A DNA stretch of 64,000 nucleotides from Domibacillus robiginosus (lineage in GTDB: Bacteria; Bacillota; Bacilli; Bacillales; Domibacillaceae), in NCBI RefSeq assembly GCF_000966195.1, contig NZ_LAHL01000004.1, positions 1-64,000 on the forward strand, read 5' to 3'. The position numbers and the translations under genes are program-made. The stretch's first letter is position 1, and each line of letters starts with the position of its first letter. Shown piece after piece: positions 40,344 to 49,773 of this stretch. The notes below the pieces were generated by a model. That model did no database searches. It saw only the letters and a program-made list of their open reading frames with translations, and was not told the DNA's origin.

Positions 40344-42164
40344 ATGAAGCGAGTAGGATTTTTTCGTTCGATTCAAATGAAGTTTGTGCTGATTTACGTG
40401 CTGCTGATTTTATTCGCTATGCAGATTATCAGCGTTTATTTTGTAAATTCACTTGAAGAAAAATTTACCTCAAACTTTAAAGCGTCCTTGGAGGAAAGAG
40501 TGAATTTACTTGAATATAACCTGCTTGAAGAAATCGTGAAAGAGCGAAATGCGGATTCGAAGACGCTGGAGCAGGACGTGCGCGATATCCTGGGGGATTT
40601 TTCCTCGGCGGATGACGTTATTGAAGTGAAAGTCATTGATGTAAACAACCGGATTATTGGGACATCTGATACCGATAACCGCGGCGTTGTTGGCCAGCGG
40701 ACGGTAGAACTACCGGTAACCCAGGCGCTGTCAGCTGGAAGAGTAGGAAAAGAAATGTATGTAGACAATGGCAAGCGCGTATGGGTACTGACCACACCGA
40801 TTTTATCCGGTAGTGAAGTAAAAGGTGCGATTTACCTTGTTAGCGACATTGAAGAAGTGTTTGCCCAGCTGGATGATATTAATGAAATCTTGTTTACAGC
40901 AGCCATATTGGCATTGGCTCTTACAGCTGTCCTGGGAGTTGCGCTCGCTCGGACCATTACCCGGCCTATTACGGACATGAGACGGCAGGCTGTAGCGCTT
41001 GGAAAAGGAAATTTTTCACGCAAAGTAAAAGTGTATGGTCAGGATGAAATTGGGGAGCTGGCTGTTACGTTCAACAATTTAACCAAACGACTTCAGGAAG
41101 CGCAGGCAACGACAGAAGGGGAACGCCGCAAACTATCGTCTGTCCTTTCTTATATGACGGATGGTGTTATTGCGACGGACCGGCGCGGCCGGGTTATCTT
41201 AATTAATGAGCCGGCATCCAAAATGTTGAATGTTTCACGTGAAACAGTTATTTCACAGCCGATTGTTTCATTATTGAATCTTGAGGAAGACTACTCATTT
41301 GATGATTTATTAAATGAACAGGAATCCGTGATTCTCGATTACAGTACACATGACCGTCCTTATGTGCTGCGGGCGAATTTTTCTGTGATTCAAAAAGAAA
41401 CGGGCTTTGTGAACGGGCTTATCACTGTGCTGCATGATATTACGGAACAGGAAAAAATCGAAATGGAGCGCCGTGAATTTGTCACGAATGTTTCACATGA
41501 ACTGCGCACACCGCTCACTACAATGCGCAGTTATCTAGAGGCGCTGGCGGATGGAGCCTGGCAGGATCCGGACATTGCACCTAATTTTCTTGACGTAACG
41601 CAAACAGAAACCGAGCGGATGATCCGGCTCGTAAATGATTTGCTGCAGCTTTCAAAGTTTGACAGTCAGGAGTACAATTTAACGAAAAAAGACACTGATT
41701 TTATTGAGTTTTTCAATAAAATCATTGACCGGTTTGAAATGACGAAGTCGCGTGAAGTGACGTTCCGGCGGAAGCTGCCGCGCTATCCGATTTATGTAAC
41801 GATCGATCAAGATAAATTAACGCAGGTCATTGATAATATTATTTCCAATGCGCTGAAATATTCACCAGACGGCGGCCTCGTATCATTTAAAGTCGAAGAA
41901 CATGGAGATACAATTCAAGTCAGCATCAGCGATCAGGGAATGGGCATTCCGAAAAAAAGCCTGGAGCGCATTTTCGAGCGCTTTTATCGGGTAGACCGGG
42001 CCCGTTCACGAAAAATGGGCGGTACTGGACTTGGACTTGCGATTGCAAAAGAACTCATTACCGCGCACGGCGGCCACATTTGGGCAACGAGTGTGGAAGG
42101 GAAAGGAACGACGATTTTCTTTACGCTGCCGGCGGATCTTTCCGAAGAGGATGATTGGGAATGA
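40344..42164 (+). CDS. walK: Sensor histidine kinase WalK
   Basis: WalK phosphorylates WalR in response to the state of cell-wall metabolism at the septum. The 606-residue protein has TM1 (about 12-32), an extracellular Cache-like domain (about 35-180), TM2 (about 183-203), HAMP, a cytoplasmic PAS domain (about 260-370), the HisKA domain with H385 in NVSHELRTPLTTMRSY, and HATPase_c with GTGLGLAIAKELI. It starts 5 nt after walR. The PAS-coding part contains a perfect 16-bp parS site. It overlaps walH by 4 nt. Confidence 0.97.
   Translation: MKRVGFFRSIQMKFVLIYVLLILFAMQIISVYFVNSLEEKFTSNFKASLEERVNLLEYNLLEEIVKERNADSKTLEQDVRDILGDFSSADDVIEVKVIDVNNRIIGTSDTDNRGVVGQRTVELPVTQALSAGRVGKEMYVDNGKRVWVLTTPILSGSEVKGAIYLVSDIEEVFAQLDDINEILFTAAILALALTAVLGVALARTITRPITDMRRQAVALGKGNFSRKVKVYGQDEIGELAVTFNNLTKRLQEAQATTEGERRKLSSVLSYMTDGVIATDRRGRVILINEPASKMLNVSRETVISQPIVSLLNLEEDYSFDDLLNEQESVILDYSTHDRPYVLRANFSVIQKETGFVNGLITVLHDITEQEKIEMERREFVTNVSHELRTPLTTMRSYLEALADGAWQDPDIAPNFLDVTQTETERMIRLVNDLLQLSKFDSQEYNLTKKDTDFIEFFNKIIDRFEMTKSREVTFRRKLPRYPIYVTIDQDKLTQVIDNIISNALKYSPDGGLVSFKVEEHGDTIQVSISDQGMGIPKKSLERIFERFYRVDRARSRKMGGTGLGLAIAKELITAHGGHIWATSVEGKGTTIFFTLPADLSEEDDWE
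41231..41246. other. parS: parS site inside walK
   Basis: TGTTTCACGTGAAACA is a perfect 16-of-16 match to the ParB binding palindrome. It encodes part of the PAS-kinase region, reading as VSRET. Confidence 0.93.
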
Positions 42165-43492
42165 ACTACGAAACAATCAAATCAGCAGTGCTTACGCTGC
42201 TGGTATTGATCAGTCTTGCATTTACGTGGGGTATTTGGAACTATCAGCCGTCTTATGAAAACATTGCAGACGGAGAAAACAGCAATATCGTTAATGAAGT
42301 AAAAATTGGACAGCAGCGAGAAATTTCCGATTTACTAAAACCATCGCGGATTATTGCTCATCAAGACGGCAGTCACTATGGCACCATTTCTGAAAAGGAG
42401 CTTGACTGGGTGATGAAGGAAATGGAAGAATGGACATTCCTGGATCCTGAAAACATCTCAAGCTCTTTGAATGAAAAGGAATTTTCCCAGCTGCTGTCCG
42501 ATGACCAGCATGTAGAGTTGTTTTTTTCTTCTTCCGTGCCTTTTAACACGCTGAAGATGCTCGTTACCTTTAGGGATGAAAAAGTTCCGAATGCGGTCTT
42601 TGACCGTATCGTTATTACAGAAGCGGAGCAGAAAAATAAAGCATTTGTTTATTTTGTTTCTGTGAAAGAAAGACTTGTATTCAGGAGCCAGATTCAAACA
42701 AGATCGTTAAAAGAATTTAAGCAGCGTTATGTAGAAGACCATGACCAGCTTGAGCCGTATCTTTCTTATCAGGTTCCAAACGGAGCGCTTTTGTATATAC
42801 GTAAACAACCGCCTGTATTAACGGTTCAAAGCTACTATTTGAATAAAATAATTGATGCCGATACCTTTAAGCGTGCCCTATTCAATGACCCAAGCTATGT
42901 ACAGCGAAGCTCAAGCTCAGCAAGTGACGAATATATAACTGATGGAACGAGTTTTATGCGGATAAACGTCACGACAGCGGCTGTTAAATATGTAAACCCA
43001 TCTGTTGTGACTGAAACAATGCCGCTTGATAAGCTGATTGATAAAAGCGTTAATTTTGTGAACGAGCATAACGGATGGGTGGACAGCTACCGCTTGTTTC
43101 AAGCAGATCCAGGCTCTTCAAAAATCAGCTACCGACTGTTTTTAGATGATTTTCCTGTCTTTAGTCCGCAGGAAGGAATAGCAGAACTGTCACAAATATG
43201 GGGACGCGAGCGGATTTATCAATATGAACGTTCTTCTTTTATTATTGGTCAGCCGATCATTGATTCAACGGGAACCGTGAAGCTGAAAGACGGCCAGGCA
43301 GCATTGGATCAGGTACTGCAGATGGAAAATATAGATCCAACGCAGCTGACGGATATGCGGATCGGATATGAAATGGCGCTGGACCAGAAGTCGCCAGTTA
43401 TAGCTATGGAACCATTCTGGTACTATCAATCCAACGGTAAATGGTATAAGCTCGCCAAAAATGAAGGAGGGCAAGTCGATGGATTGGAATAA
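42161..43492 (+). CDS. walH: WalK regulatory protein WalH (YycH)
   Basis: WalH is a membrane-anchored extracytoplasmic protein that, with WalI, controls WalK activity (inhibitory in B. subtilis). The 443-residue protein has one N-terminal membrane segment (about 8-27) and a large extracellular part with the typical YycH fold. The ATG at 42161 overlaps the walK stop codon; a TTG two codons earlier is less likely. It overlaps walI by 14 nt. Confidence 0.93.
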   Translation: MNYETIKSAVLTLLVLISLAFTWGIWNYQPSYENIADGENSNIVNEVKIGQQREISDLLKPSRIIAHQDGSHYGTISEKELDWVMKEMEEWTFLDPENISSSLNEKEFSQLLSDDQHVELFFSSSVPFNTLKMLVTFRDEKVPNAVFDRIVITEAEQKNKAFVYFVSVKERLVFRSQIQTRSLKEFKQRYVEDHDQLEPYLSYQVPNGALLYIRKQPPVLTVQSYYLNKIIDADTFKRALFNDPSYVQRSSSSASDEYITDGTSFMRINVTTAAVKYVNPSVVTETMPLDKLIDKSVNFVNEHNGWVDSYRLFQADPGSSKISYRLFLDDFPVFSPQEGIAELSQIWGRERIYQYERSSFIIGQPIIDSTGTVKLKDGQAALDQVLQMENIDPTQLTDMRIGYEMALDQKSPVIAMEPFWYYQSNGKWYKLAKNEGGQVDGLE

Positions 43493-44309
43493 AACTAAAA
43501 CCATTTTTATCGGCGTGTTTCTTGTCCTGAATATTTTTCTCGCTGTAATGTTTTTTAATAAGTACAGTGCGTCACCATACGAGGTAATTAAAAAAACATC
43601 GATTGAACAAAAACTGCAGCAAGACGGCGTTCAATACGAAGCGATGCCTGACGATACGGGAGAACATTCCACTATTGTGACGAAGCCTCGAACGTTTACG
43701 GAAAAAGATTTGCTTTTTTTAACAAAACAAAAGGGGGCTATCCAAAATGATGATACAGAAATCGTCAGTGTTTTGGAAAAGCCGTATGAAACGGATGGAG
43801 CGGCGCGGAGCAAACTAAATTCTTTTGTTAAAAACAATGTTTTGCATGGTGGAGAATACGCCTATTGGAAACGAAACCGCGAAGCAAATACCGTCATTTA
43901 CTATCAAAAAATTGAAGGTAAAAAGCTGTTTGAAAACGGATCGGGCATGCTGACTGTACAGCTTAATGATGAGGAAGAGATTACAGGATATTCTCAAACG
44001 ATGCTCTCAAACATAAATGGGAATCTGGATGAGCAGACGATTTTGCCCGCTCTTGAAGCGATTGATTCTCTTTATAAAAATGGCTTGATTCAGCTGGACA
44101 GTGAAATCAGTAATGCGGAGCTGGGCTACTACACAGTTGTACAGTGGGATGAAGAGCCCGAAGCACAAATTGGACAAATTAACGAATCTGAAATAAAGCA
44201 GGTGTTGTCTCCAACCTGGTATTTCCAGCTGAAAAAAGGAGATCAGACCGAAGAAGTGTATGTGAACGCATTTAATGGATCTATTAATTCCCCTCAAAAA
44301 GAATCGTAG
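43479..44309 (+). CDS. walI: WalK regulatory protein WalI (YycI)
   Basis: WalI pairs with WalH through membrane helices and acts on WalK. The 276-residue protein begins [26 protein letters not shown] (one N-terminal membrane segment) and continues as an extracellular YycI domain ending YVNAFNGSI. The ATG at 43479 follows GAAGGAGGGC located inside the end of walH. Confidence 0.93.
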   Translation: MDWNKTKTIFIGVFLVLNIFLAVMFFNKYSASPYEVIKKTSIEQKLQQDGVQYEAMPDDTGEHSTIVTKPRTFTEKDLLFLTKQKGAIQNDDTEIVSVLEKPYETDGAARSKLNSFVKNNVLHGGEYAYWKRNREANTVIYYQKIEGKKLFENGSGMLTVQLNDEEEITGYSQTMLSNINGNLDEQTILPALEAIDSLYKNGLIQLDSEISNAELGYYTVVQWDEEPEAQIGQINESEIKQVLSPTWYFQLKKGDQTEEVYVNAFNGSINSPQKES

Positions 44310-44331
44310 CAACTTAACTGGAGTGAACAGC

Positions 44332-45126
44332 ATGACAATGCAATTTAGTGTACTGGCAAGTGGAAGCACTGGCAATGCCATTTTTGTGGAGTCAGGTGGC
44401 CATTCCTTTTTGGTCGATGCCGGACTTTCCGGTAAAAAAATGGATGAGCTTTTTTCATCGATTGGGCGAAAGATCGCTGATTTATCCGGCATTTTTATTA
44501 CCCACGAGCATAGCGATCACATTAAAGGACTGGGTGTGCTGGCGAGGAAATACAAGCTGCCGGTTTATGCAAATGAAAAAACGTGGCAGGCGATGGACCG
44601 GCTAACGGGCACGATCGACGACAGTCAAAAATTTGTCTTTGAAACAGAAACAGTGAAAACATTCGGCTCTGTAGATATTGAGTCATTCGGTGTTTCACAT
44701 GATGCAGCCGAGCCGATGTTTTATATTTTTCATAGTGACGGTAAAAAGCTTGTTTTGATCACTGACACTGGATATGTGAGTGATCGGATGAAAGGCCTGA
44801 TTTCAGATGCCGATGCGTACGTATTTGAAAGCAATCATGACGTTGGCATGCTTCGAATGGGGCGTTATCCCTGGAGCATTAAACAGCGTATACTAAGTGA
44901 TGTAGGGCATGTATCAAACGAAGACGCAGCACTGGCCATGAATGATGTGATTGGTCCCCGTACAAAGCGGATTTATCTGGCACATTTAAGTGCAGATAAT
45001 AATATGAAGGAGCTTGCCAAAATGAGTGTTACCCAGACACTTGAACAAAAAGGTGCAGGGATCGGATATCAGTTTCATCTGTATGATACAGATCCGAAAG
45101 TGCCAACACCGCTTACGGTGATTTAA
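44332..45126 (+). CDS. walJ: MBL-fold metallohydrolase WalJ (YycJ)
   Basis: WalJ is a metallo-beta-lactamase fold enzyme of the operon; B. subtilis YycJ has 5' exonuclease activity linked to DNA mismatch repair. The 264-residue protein starts [20 protein letters not shown] and has the metal-binding motif [20 protein letters not shown] and HLSADNN histidines. The ATG at 44332 follows GGAGTG with 6-nt spacing. It is the last gene before a terminator. Confidence 0.94.
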   Translation: MTMQFSVLASGSTGNAIFVESGGHSFLVDAGLSGKKMDELFSSIGRKIADLSGIFITHEHSDHIKGLGVLARKYKLPVYANEKTWQAMDRLTGTIDDSQKFVFETETVKTFGSVDIESFGVSHDAAEPMFYIFHSDGKKLVLITDTGYVSDRMKGLISDADAYVFESNHDVGMLRMGRYPWSIKQRILSDVGHVSNEDAALAMNDVIGPRTKRIYLAHLSADNNMKELAKMSVTQTLEQKGAGIGYQFHLYDTDPKVPTPLTVI

Positions 45127-45131
45127 TTCAC

Positions 45132-45161
45132 GTCCGTAGCAGAACGCTGCGGACTTTTTTT
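45132..45161 (+). terminator. Terminator after walJ
   Basis: GTCCGTAGC (45132-45140) pairs with GCTGCGGAC (45146-45154, one wobble), followed by seven T residues. Confidence 0.85.
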
Positions 45162-45217
45162 CTGCCAGTTTTCAGCTTTTTCTAGTCGTTATTCCCATAT
45201 AATACGCGGCATATGAG

Positions 45218-45247
45218 TTGCCCTTCTTTTTGGCAAAAGCGTATAAT
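45218..45247 (+). promoter_or_regulatory. Candidate sigma-A promoter of htrC
   Basis: TTGCCC (45218-45223), an 18-nt spacer and a perfect TATAAT (45242-45247). Confidence 0.6.
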
Positions 45248-45306
45248 TTTTTAGAATAGATGAGAGAAATGGTGAAACAATAAGTTGGCAGAAAGGATGA
45301 TTGGTA

Positions 45307-46506
45307 TTGGGCTATTATGATGAAGGGCGTACAGGAAGAAACAAGCGAAGTGGCAAAGGCGGCTACTTTTTATCAGGACTTGCCGGTGTAGTCATTGGAG
45401 CCGGACTTGTAGTCGGGACGCTTCCAACGATTGTAGACTATCAAAACAAAAACGAAGGTGTTTCTGTTTCAGAGAATGAAACCGCCCGTAATGCAGAGCA
45501 GGTGTCACTCGATGTAACAACTGATGTTACACAGGCTGTTGAAAGAGCAAAAGATGCGGTAGTAGGAATCACCAATATTCAAGCATCAATGGACTTTTTT
45601 GGCACAGAATCCGATCCGCAGGAGGCTGGAAGCGGGAGTGGCGTTATTTATAAAAAAAGCGGCGATACCGCATTTATTGTGACAAATTACCACGTGATTG
45701 AGGGTGCCCAGCAGCTGGAGGTAACACTGGCAGATGGGACAAAAGAGCCGGCTGAATTGCTGGGTGGTGACGTGTGGACAGATCTTGCTGTTCTGACGAT
45801 TAAAGGAGACAATGTCAAGAAAACGGCTGAGTTTGGAGACTCTGGCGCATTGAAAATTGGAGAACCGGTTATTGCCATTGGAAATCCACTTGGCCTTGAA
45901 TTTTCAGGATCTGTTACGCAAGGGGTTGTATCGGGACTGGAGCGGGCCATTCCAGTCGATTTAAACGGCGACATGGTAAACGACTGGCAGGCAGAAGTGC
46001 TGCAAACTGATGCAGCCATCAATCCTGGTAACAGCGGCGGTGCGCTTGTAAATATTACAGGACAGGTAATCGGGATTAACTCTATGAAAATTGCCCAGAG
46101 TGCTGTGGAAGGAATCGGGTTGTCTATCCCAATCGACACAGCTCTGCCTATTATCAAAGACCTTGAGTCATTTGGCGAAGTAAAACGGCCGGCTATGGGT
46201 GTTACGCTGCAAAATGTGAGTGAGCTTCCATCTTACCATCAGCAGGAAACATTAAAGCTACCTGAGAACGTTAAAGAAGGCGTGATTATCGAACAGGTGT
46301 TGACAAACTCTCCGGCGGCCAAAGCAGGATTGCAGGAGTACGATGTTATTACAGCGCTTGATGGCGAACCTGTTCAGGATGTGATCGCTTTACGCAAATA
46401 TATGTATAACAATAAAAGTGAAGGCGACGCAGTGACCGTAACGTACTATCGTGACGGAAAGCAGCGGGAAACGAAAATGACGCTTGTCGCGGAAAGTGAT
46501 TTGTAA
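45307..46506 (+). CDS. htrC: HtrA-like serine protease HtrC (YyxA)
   Basis: A membrane-anchored trypsin-like protease/chaperone of the DegP/HtrA family that handles misfolded exported proteins. The N-terminus is short and cytoplasmic, followed by one membrane segment (about 20-40). The protease domain shows the triad: H in NYHVIEGA, D in DLAVLTI, S in NPGNSGGALV. A single C-terminal PDZ domain follows (about 300-395). The TTG at 45307 gives the usual MGYYDE start at 9 nt from AAAGGA; the frame extends two codons upstream. The start of the next gene overlaps its stop codon. It follows walJ, as in B. subtilis. Confidence 0.93.
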   Translation: MGYYDEGRTGRNKRSGKGGYFLSGLAGVVIGAGLVVGTLPTIVDYQNKNEGVSVSENETARNAEQVSLDVTTDVTQAVERAKDAVVGITNIQASMDFFGTESDPQEAGSGSGVIYKKSGDTAFIVTNYHVIEGAQQLEVTLADGTKEPAELLGGDVWTDLAVLTIKGDNVKKTAEFGDSGALKIGEPVIAIGNPLGLEFSGSVTQGVVSGLERAIPVDLNGDMVNDWQAEVLQTDAAINPGNSGGALVNITGQVIGINSMKIAQSAVEGIGLSIPIDTALPIIKDLESFGEVKRPAMGVTLQNVSELPSYHQQETLKLPENVKEGVIIEQVLTNSPAAKAGLQEYDVITALDGEPVQDVIALRKYMYNNKSEGDAVTVTYYRDGKQRETKMTLVAESDL

Positions 46507-46667
46507 TGGAAAAAAAAACATTAACATGCTGTCTTGAGCATGTGGAGCTGGCCCTGGATATTGCAGTAGACGAATGGGAAACAGCACCAGTTATGAAAAG
46601 TATAGAAAAAGCTGCGTCCTGCGAATTTTGTCAGAATCCGGCTATATATGTTGTGGGTAATGAATAA
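46506..46667 (+). CDS. CxxH/CxxC small protein
   Basis: A 53-residue protein, MEKKTLTCCLEHVELALDIA... ending NPAIYVVGNE. It has a CLEH (CxxH, residues 9-12) and a CEFC (CxxC, 39-42) pair that could together bind one zinc. Small CxxH/CxxC proteins are found between htrC and rlmH in Bacillus; their function is unknown. The ATG overlaps the htrC stop codon (TAATG), so translation is coupled. Confidence 0.85.
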   Translation: MEKKTLTCCLEHVELALDIAVDEWETAPVMKSIEKAASCEFCQNPAIYVVGNE

Positions 46668-46679
46668 GTAGGGGCAAAA

Positions 46680-46750
46680 TGTGGATGAAATCTGTGGGTA
46701 TGTGGATAAAGTCAGAAAATTCCCGTTATCAACATGTTGATAACGGGAAT
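46680..46750. terminator. Terminator palindrome with embedded DnaA boxes
   Basis: A perfect 16-bp inverted repeat (46719-46734 and 46735-46750) with no extra loop bases is followed by T residues and lies between the converging CxxH/CxxC and glycerophosphodiesterase genes. Its arms contain TTATCAACA and TGTTGATAA. Just upstream are TGTGGATGA (46680-46688), TGTGGGTAT (46693-46701) and a perfect DnaA box TGTGGATAA (46701-46709). Confidence 0.7.
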
Positions 46751-46758
46751 TTTTTTCT

Positions 46759-49041
46759 TTATTTTACCACTACTTCAATTGGCTGGGAAACAATCGTCCA
46801 TTTCTGTCCAAGCATGTCGAATGTATGCTGGGCAAATACATAAGAAGTGCCCTTTTCAACTGCCTGAATCGTGTTCCCATTAATCGTTACACCGTCATTT
46901 GAAGAAAAAAGGGCAGTTTCAATATTTTCCTTTTTCTTTGTACGGTAATTCAGGAACGCTTTCGCCTGAATAGCTGCTGTTTGTCCGACCTGTAGATGTC
47001 GTTTTTTAATCGGTGTTTCAATCCGGATTGGCGCGTCTGTCAGCCATTGTGTATAATCGGTAATCGGCCCGATCATCCCGTTTTGAAGCTGGCTTCCAAA
47101 ATCGGCTTGATTACGGAAGGTCCAATGAAAACTAATCATACCGCGCTGGCGGAGATAAGATGTAAACTCCGGTGACAAGCTGTTGTAGCTTGAATTCAGT
47201 GTTGCATTCAGGCGCGTTGCATATTGAAGCATGCTGCTTGCATCGCTAAGCCGCGCTGTTTCCCCGCTTGCAACGGATGCTGAATACAAGTAGCCGGACG
47301 GTATATGAGGGGCAGAAGCCACCGACTGTGCGACACTGTTTAAATGAAAGCTTTGCAGTACAACTTGATCCGTCATTCCTTCTTCCTGAATGATCCGAAT
47401 GGTGTCTTCAGCGATGCCGTCTGCTTTTAATTCAACAAGCAGTATCACATCTTTCCCTTTGAATGCTTGTAGAAATTCACGGAATGTTGGTACCTGTTCA
47501 CCTGCGAACTGTTCACTAAAATAGGAGCCGGCATCAAGAGATTGAATCTCCGCGAGCGTTAAATCTTTTACATTGCCGGTTCCATCAGTTGTTCGATCAA
47601 CCGTATAATCATGCATAATAATTATTTCGCCGTCTTTTGTACGCTGAACGTCTGTTTCAATCAAATCGGCGCCAAGCTCATAAGACAGCCTATAGCCAGC
47701 CATTGTGTTCTCCGGTGCCAGCGAGGGAATACCGCGGTGTGCTGCGACTATAGGCCGCTGTACAAGCGTGTTTTCTGGATAACGACTGAAGGCAGTGGTT
47801 ACTGGTTTGGTGTCACTGGCTATAATACCATCGACGCCGGTATGAATAAGCGTATGCGCATCGAGTTCTGAAGTGCTCTCTATCTCACCCCATACAGCAA
47901 CAGCCCGGCGATGAAAATCGTGAATAAGATCAGCTGAAAGCAATTTTTGAGGCAGCACGGCAGTTTTAGCGCCGGCTGCGTGAATTGATTGAATAAAGCG
48001 ATTCACGTCATGTTTATTAAGTGAAGATCGATTATAAACGAGTGCGCCGCGTGCAAATGGGATCGTTTCCTGAACCCTTTTCAGTACATTCGGCTGGGTA
48101 GAAACGATGTGTACGTCCTGAATGGACATTTCTTGAAGCAGATCGGCTGTTTTTTCGGCTGTTTCCAGCTGTTCAAGCTGAATAACCGGAATTGTTGTAC
48201 CCGACATTTCAGCCAGGTAGGTGCGAAGCGGTATACCCTGTACTTGCAAATCAGTCTCGGGCCGAAGCAGCATAGAAGAAACACCGTCTATTTGTTCAAG
48301 CTGAGGCACAGCTGAAATAATCGTCGGAGCATTGAGCAGATTGGTTTGAGGCTGATCACCGAGAAAAGCACCCGTTTCGGCTAAAGATGGAAGTTCTTCC
48401 GTTTGTTCAGTCACGCGTATGTTATCGAATTGAACGGTGGCACCAGCTGCTTGAAAACCAATTCGGCCTCCTGTAAGTGCCGATGCCGCATCGGTATCAA
48501 TCATAAGTTGGCCGTTTATGTATTGCTGCACCCGGTTGCCTTTTGAAACGATTTTCAGCTTGTACGATTTATTGTAGGAAAAAGCTTCACTGTACGGGGC
48601 TTTGTTGAGCACAGACCATTGATTGTTTGCATTCCGAAGTGCAAATTCAACGCCATTTAAGGCTTGAGCACCGCGACGGACAGCCATTTGATAATAAGGA
48701 TAGTCGCCGCCCTGAACACGATACATAATAGAGGCCCAGCGCGTATCTTCAACAGCGGAAAGGAACGTCATATCTGCTTCAATCACATAATCGCCATTAG
48801 AAATAGCTTGAGGCGCGAGGACGCGTGCAGGCTTTGACGTAGAAGGCGATGAAAGCACAAGTGCGCCGTTTTGAACAGAAGCCTGCCCCTGAATCACTTC
48901 CCAGCCAGCCGGCAGCGAGGCTGCATCAAAAGATTCCAGTAAAACAGGCTCAGCAGCCAGTGCAGGGGCTGGCAGGAAATTGGGTGAGTGTAATAAAAGG
49001 CCGGAAGCTAAAAAAAGTGGAACGATTTTTGTTTTTTTCAT
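46759..49041 (-). CDS. Secreted glycerophosphodiester phosphodiesterase with LamG-like and pseudo-GDPD domains
   Basis: The 760-residue protein has an N-terminal signal peptide (about 1-30, ending ALA-AEP). A LamG/DUF1080-like beta-sandwich follows (about 35-212). Next is a stretch resembling a GDPD barrel without catalytic motifs (about 236-415, ending in GVDGIIAS), then an intact GDPD domain (about 430-670) with AHRG 434-437, PENT, ETD and HDYTVDRTTDGTG. The C-terminal 90 residues look like a Big/SH3-type wall or sugar-binding domain. The enzyme would cleave glycerophosphodiesters, perhaps from phospholipid or teichoic acid turnover. The ATG at 49041 follows AGGAGGGA. It is head-on to replication and interrupts the usual htrC-rlmH neighbourhood. 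Confidence 0.88.
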   Translation of the reverse strand: MKKTKIVPLFLASGLLLHSPNFLPAPALAAEPVLLESFDAASLPAGWEVIQGQASVQNGALVLSSPSTSKPARVLAPQAISNGDYVIEADMTFLSAVEDTRWASIMYRVQGGDYPYYQMAVRRGAQALNGVEFALRNANNQWSVLNKAPYSEAFSYNKSYKLKIVSKGNRVQQYINGQLMIDTDAASALTGGRIGFQAAGATVQFDNIRVTEQTEELPSLAETGAFLGDQPQTNLLNAPTIISAVPQLEQIDGVSSMLLRPETDLQVQGIPLRTYLAEMSGTTIPVIQLEQLETAEKTADLLQEMSIQDVHIVSTQPNVLKRVQETIPFARGALVYNRSSLNKHDVNRFIQSIHAAGAKTAVLPQKLLSADLIHDFHRRAVAVWGEIESTSELDAHTLIHTGVDGIIASDTKPVTTAFSRYPENTLVQRPIVAAHRGIPSLAPENTMAGYRLSYELGADLIETDVQRTKDGEIIIMHDYTVDRTTDGTGNVKDLTLAEIQSLDAGSYFSEQFAGEQVPTFREFLQAFKGKDVILLVELKADGIAEDTIRIIQEEGMTDQVVLQSFHLNSVAQSVASAPHIPSGYLYSASVASGETARLSDASSMLQYATRLNATLNSSYNSLSPEFTSYLRQRGMISFHWTFRNQADFGSQLQNGMIGPITDYTQWLTDAPIRIETPIKKRHLQVGQTAAIQAKAFLNYRTKKKENIETALFSSNDGVTINGNTIQAVEKGTSYVFAQHTFDMLGQKWTIVSQPIEVVVK

Positions 49042-49193
49042 CAAGATCCCTCCTAAAATAAACTGCTTCTTTATTTTGGCAGGGGATTGTTAACGGAATA
49101 TGAAGCGAAAAATAAGTTAACAAAAAAGACGGAAAATTCCTTCTTTTTTCCCGGAAAATATAAAAAGATCCAGACAAAGGTTGAATATTAACA

Positions 49194-49257
49194 TGTGGAT
49201 AGTATGGTAAAATATAAACAAAATGGTTGTTAATATGTGGATAACTTCTGTGGATAA
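49194..49257. promoter_or_regulatory. DnaA-box cluster upstream of rlmH
   Basis: Two perfect DnaA boxes (TGTGGATAA at 49236-49244 and 49249-49257) and one with a single mismatch (TGTGGATAG at 49194-49202), all in the same orientation, within 64 nt. The spacing of the two perfect boxes is 13 nt. B. subtilis has a DnaA-binding cluster at the orthologous yydA (rlmH) locus. Confidence 0.75.
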
Positions 49258-49293
49258 ACTGTTTGTAAATTGTTTGCAAAGTGGGGTTAAATT

Positions 49294-49773
49294 GTGAATA
49301 TCTCGATCGTAACAGTAGGAAAATTAAAAGAAAAATATTTAAAGCAAGGTATCGATGAATATGTAAAACGCTTATCGGCTTATGCAAAAATCGACATCAT
49401 CGAAGTACCAGATGAAAAAGCGCCGGAAATTTTAAGCGAAGCGGAAATGAAACAGGTAAAGGAGAAAGAAGGCGAGCGGATTCTTGCTAAAATTGGACAG
49501 GACACGTACGTTATCGCTCTGGCCATCAATGGAAAAATGAAATCATCCGAACAGCTCGCCGCCGATCTTGACAGGCTCGCTACCTACGGTAAAAGCAAAA
49601 TCGCCTTTGTCATCGGCGGTTCACTAGGCTTAAGTGATATGGTACTCAGGCGGGCAGATGATAAGCTGTCGTTTTCTCCAATGACTTTTCCACACCAGCT
49701 GATGAGGCTGATTTTAGTCGAGCAGGTGTATCGGAGCTTTCGCATTAATCGCGGGGAACCGTACCATAAGTAA
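49294..49773 (+). CDS. rlmH: 23S rRNA (pseudouridine(1915)-N3)-methyltransferase RlmH
   Basis: RlmH is a SPOUT-class methyltransferase that acts on pseudouridine 1915 in helix 69 of 23S rRNA after subunit joining. The 159-residue protein has the family length, starts [17 protein letters not shown], and has the knot motif [11 protein letters not shown] and the C-terminal [26 protein letters not shown]. The start is GTG at 49294. Three DnaA boxes lie directly upstream. Confidence 0.97.
   Translation: MNISIVTVGKLKEKYLKQGIDEYVKRLSAYAKIDIIEVPDEKAPEILSEAEMKQVKEKEGERILAKIGQDTYVIALAINGKMKSSEQLAADLDRLATYGKSKIAFVIGGSLGLSDMVLRRADDKLSFSPMTFPHQLMRLILVEQVYRSFRINRGEPYHK

Noticed and set aside
41488-41503. 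Second parS-like sequence in walK (TGTTTCACATGAACTG)
   Set aside because: It encodes the invariant VSHELR motif around the phosphorylated histidine and loses the palindrome on one side.
49149-49162. TTTTCCCGGAAAAT resembling a Noc binding site (ATTTCCCGGGAAAT)
   Set aside because: It differs at two positions and breaks the palindrome at the centre; a single imperfect match in AT-rich DNA is not convincing.
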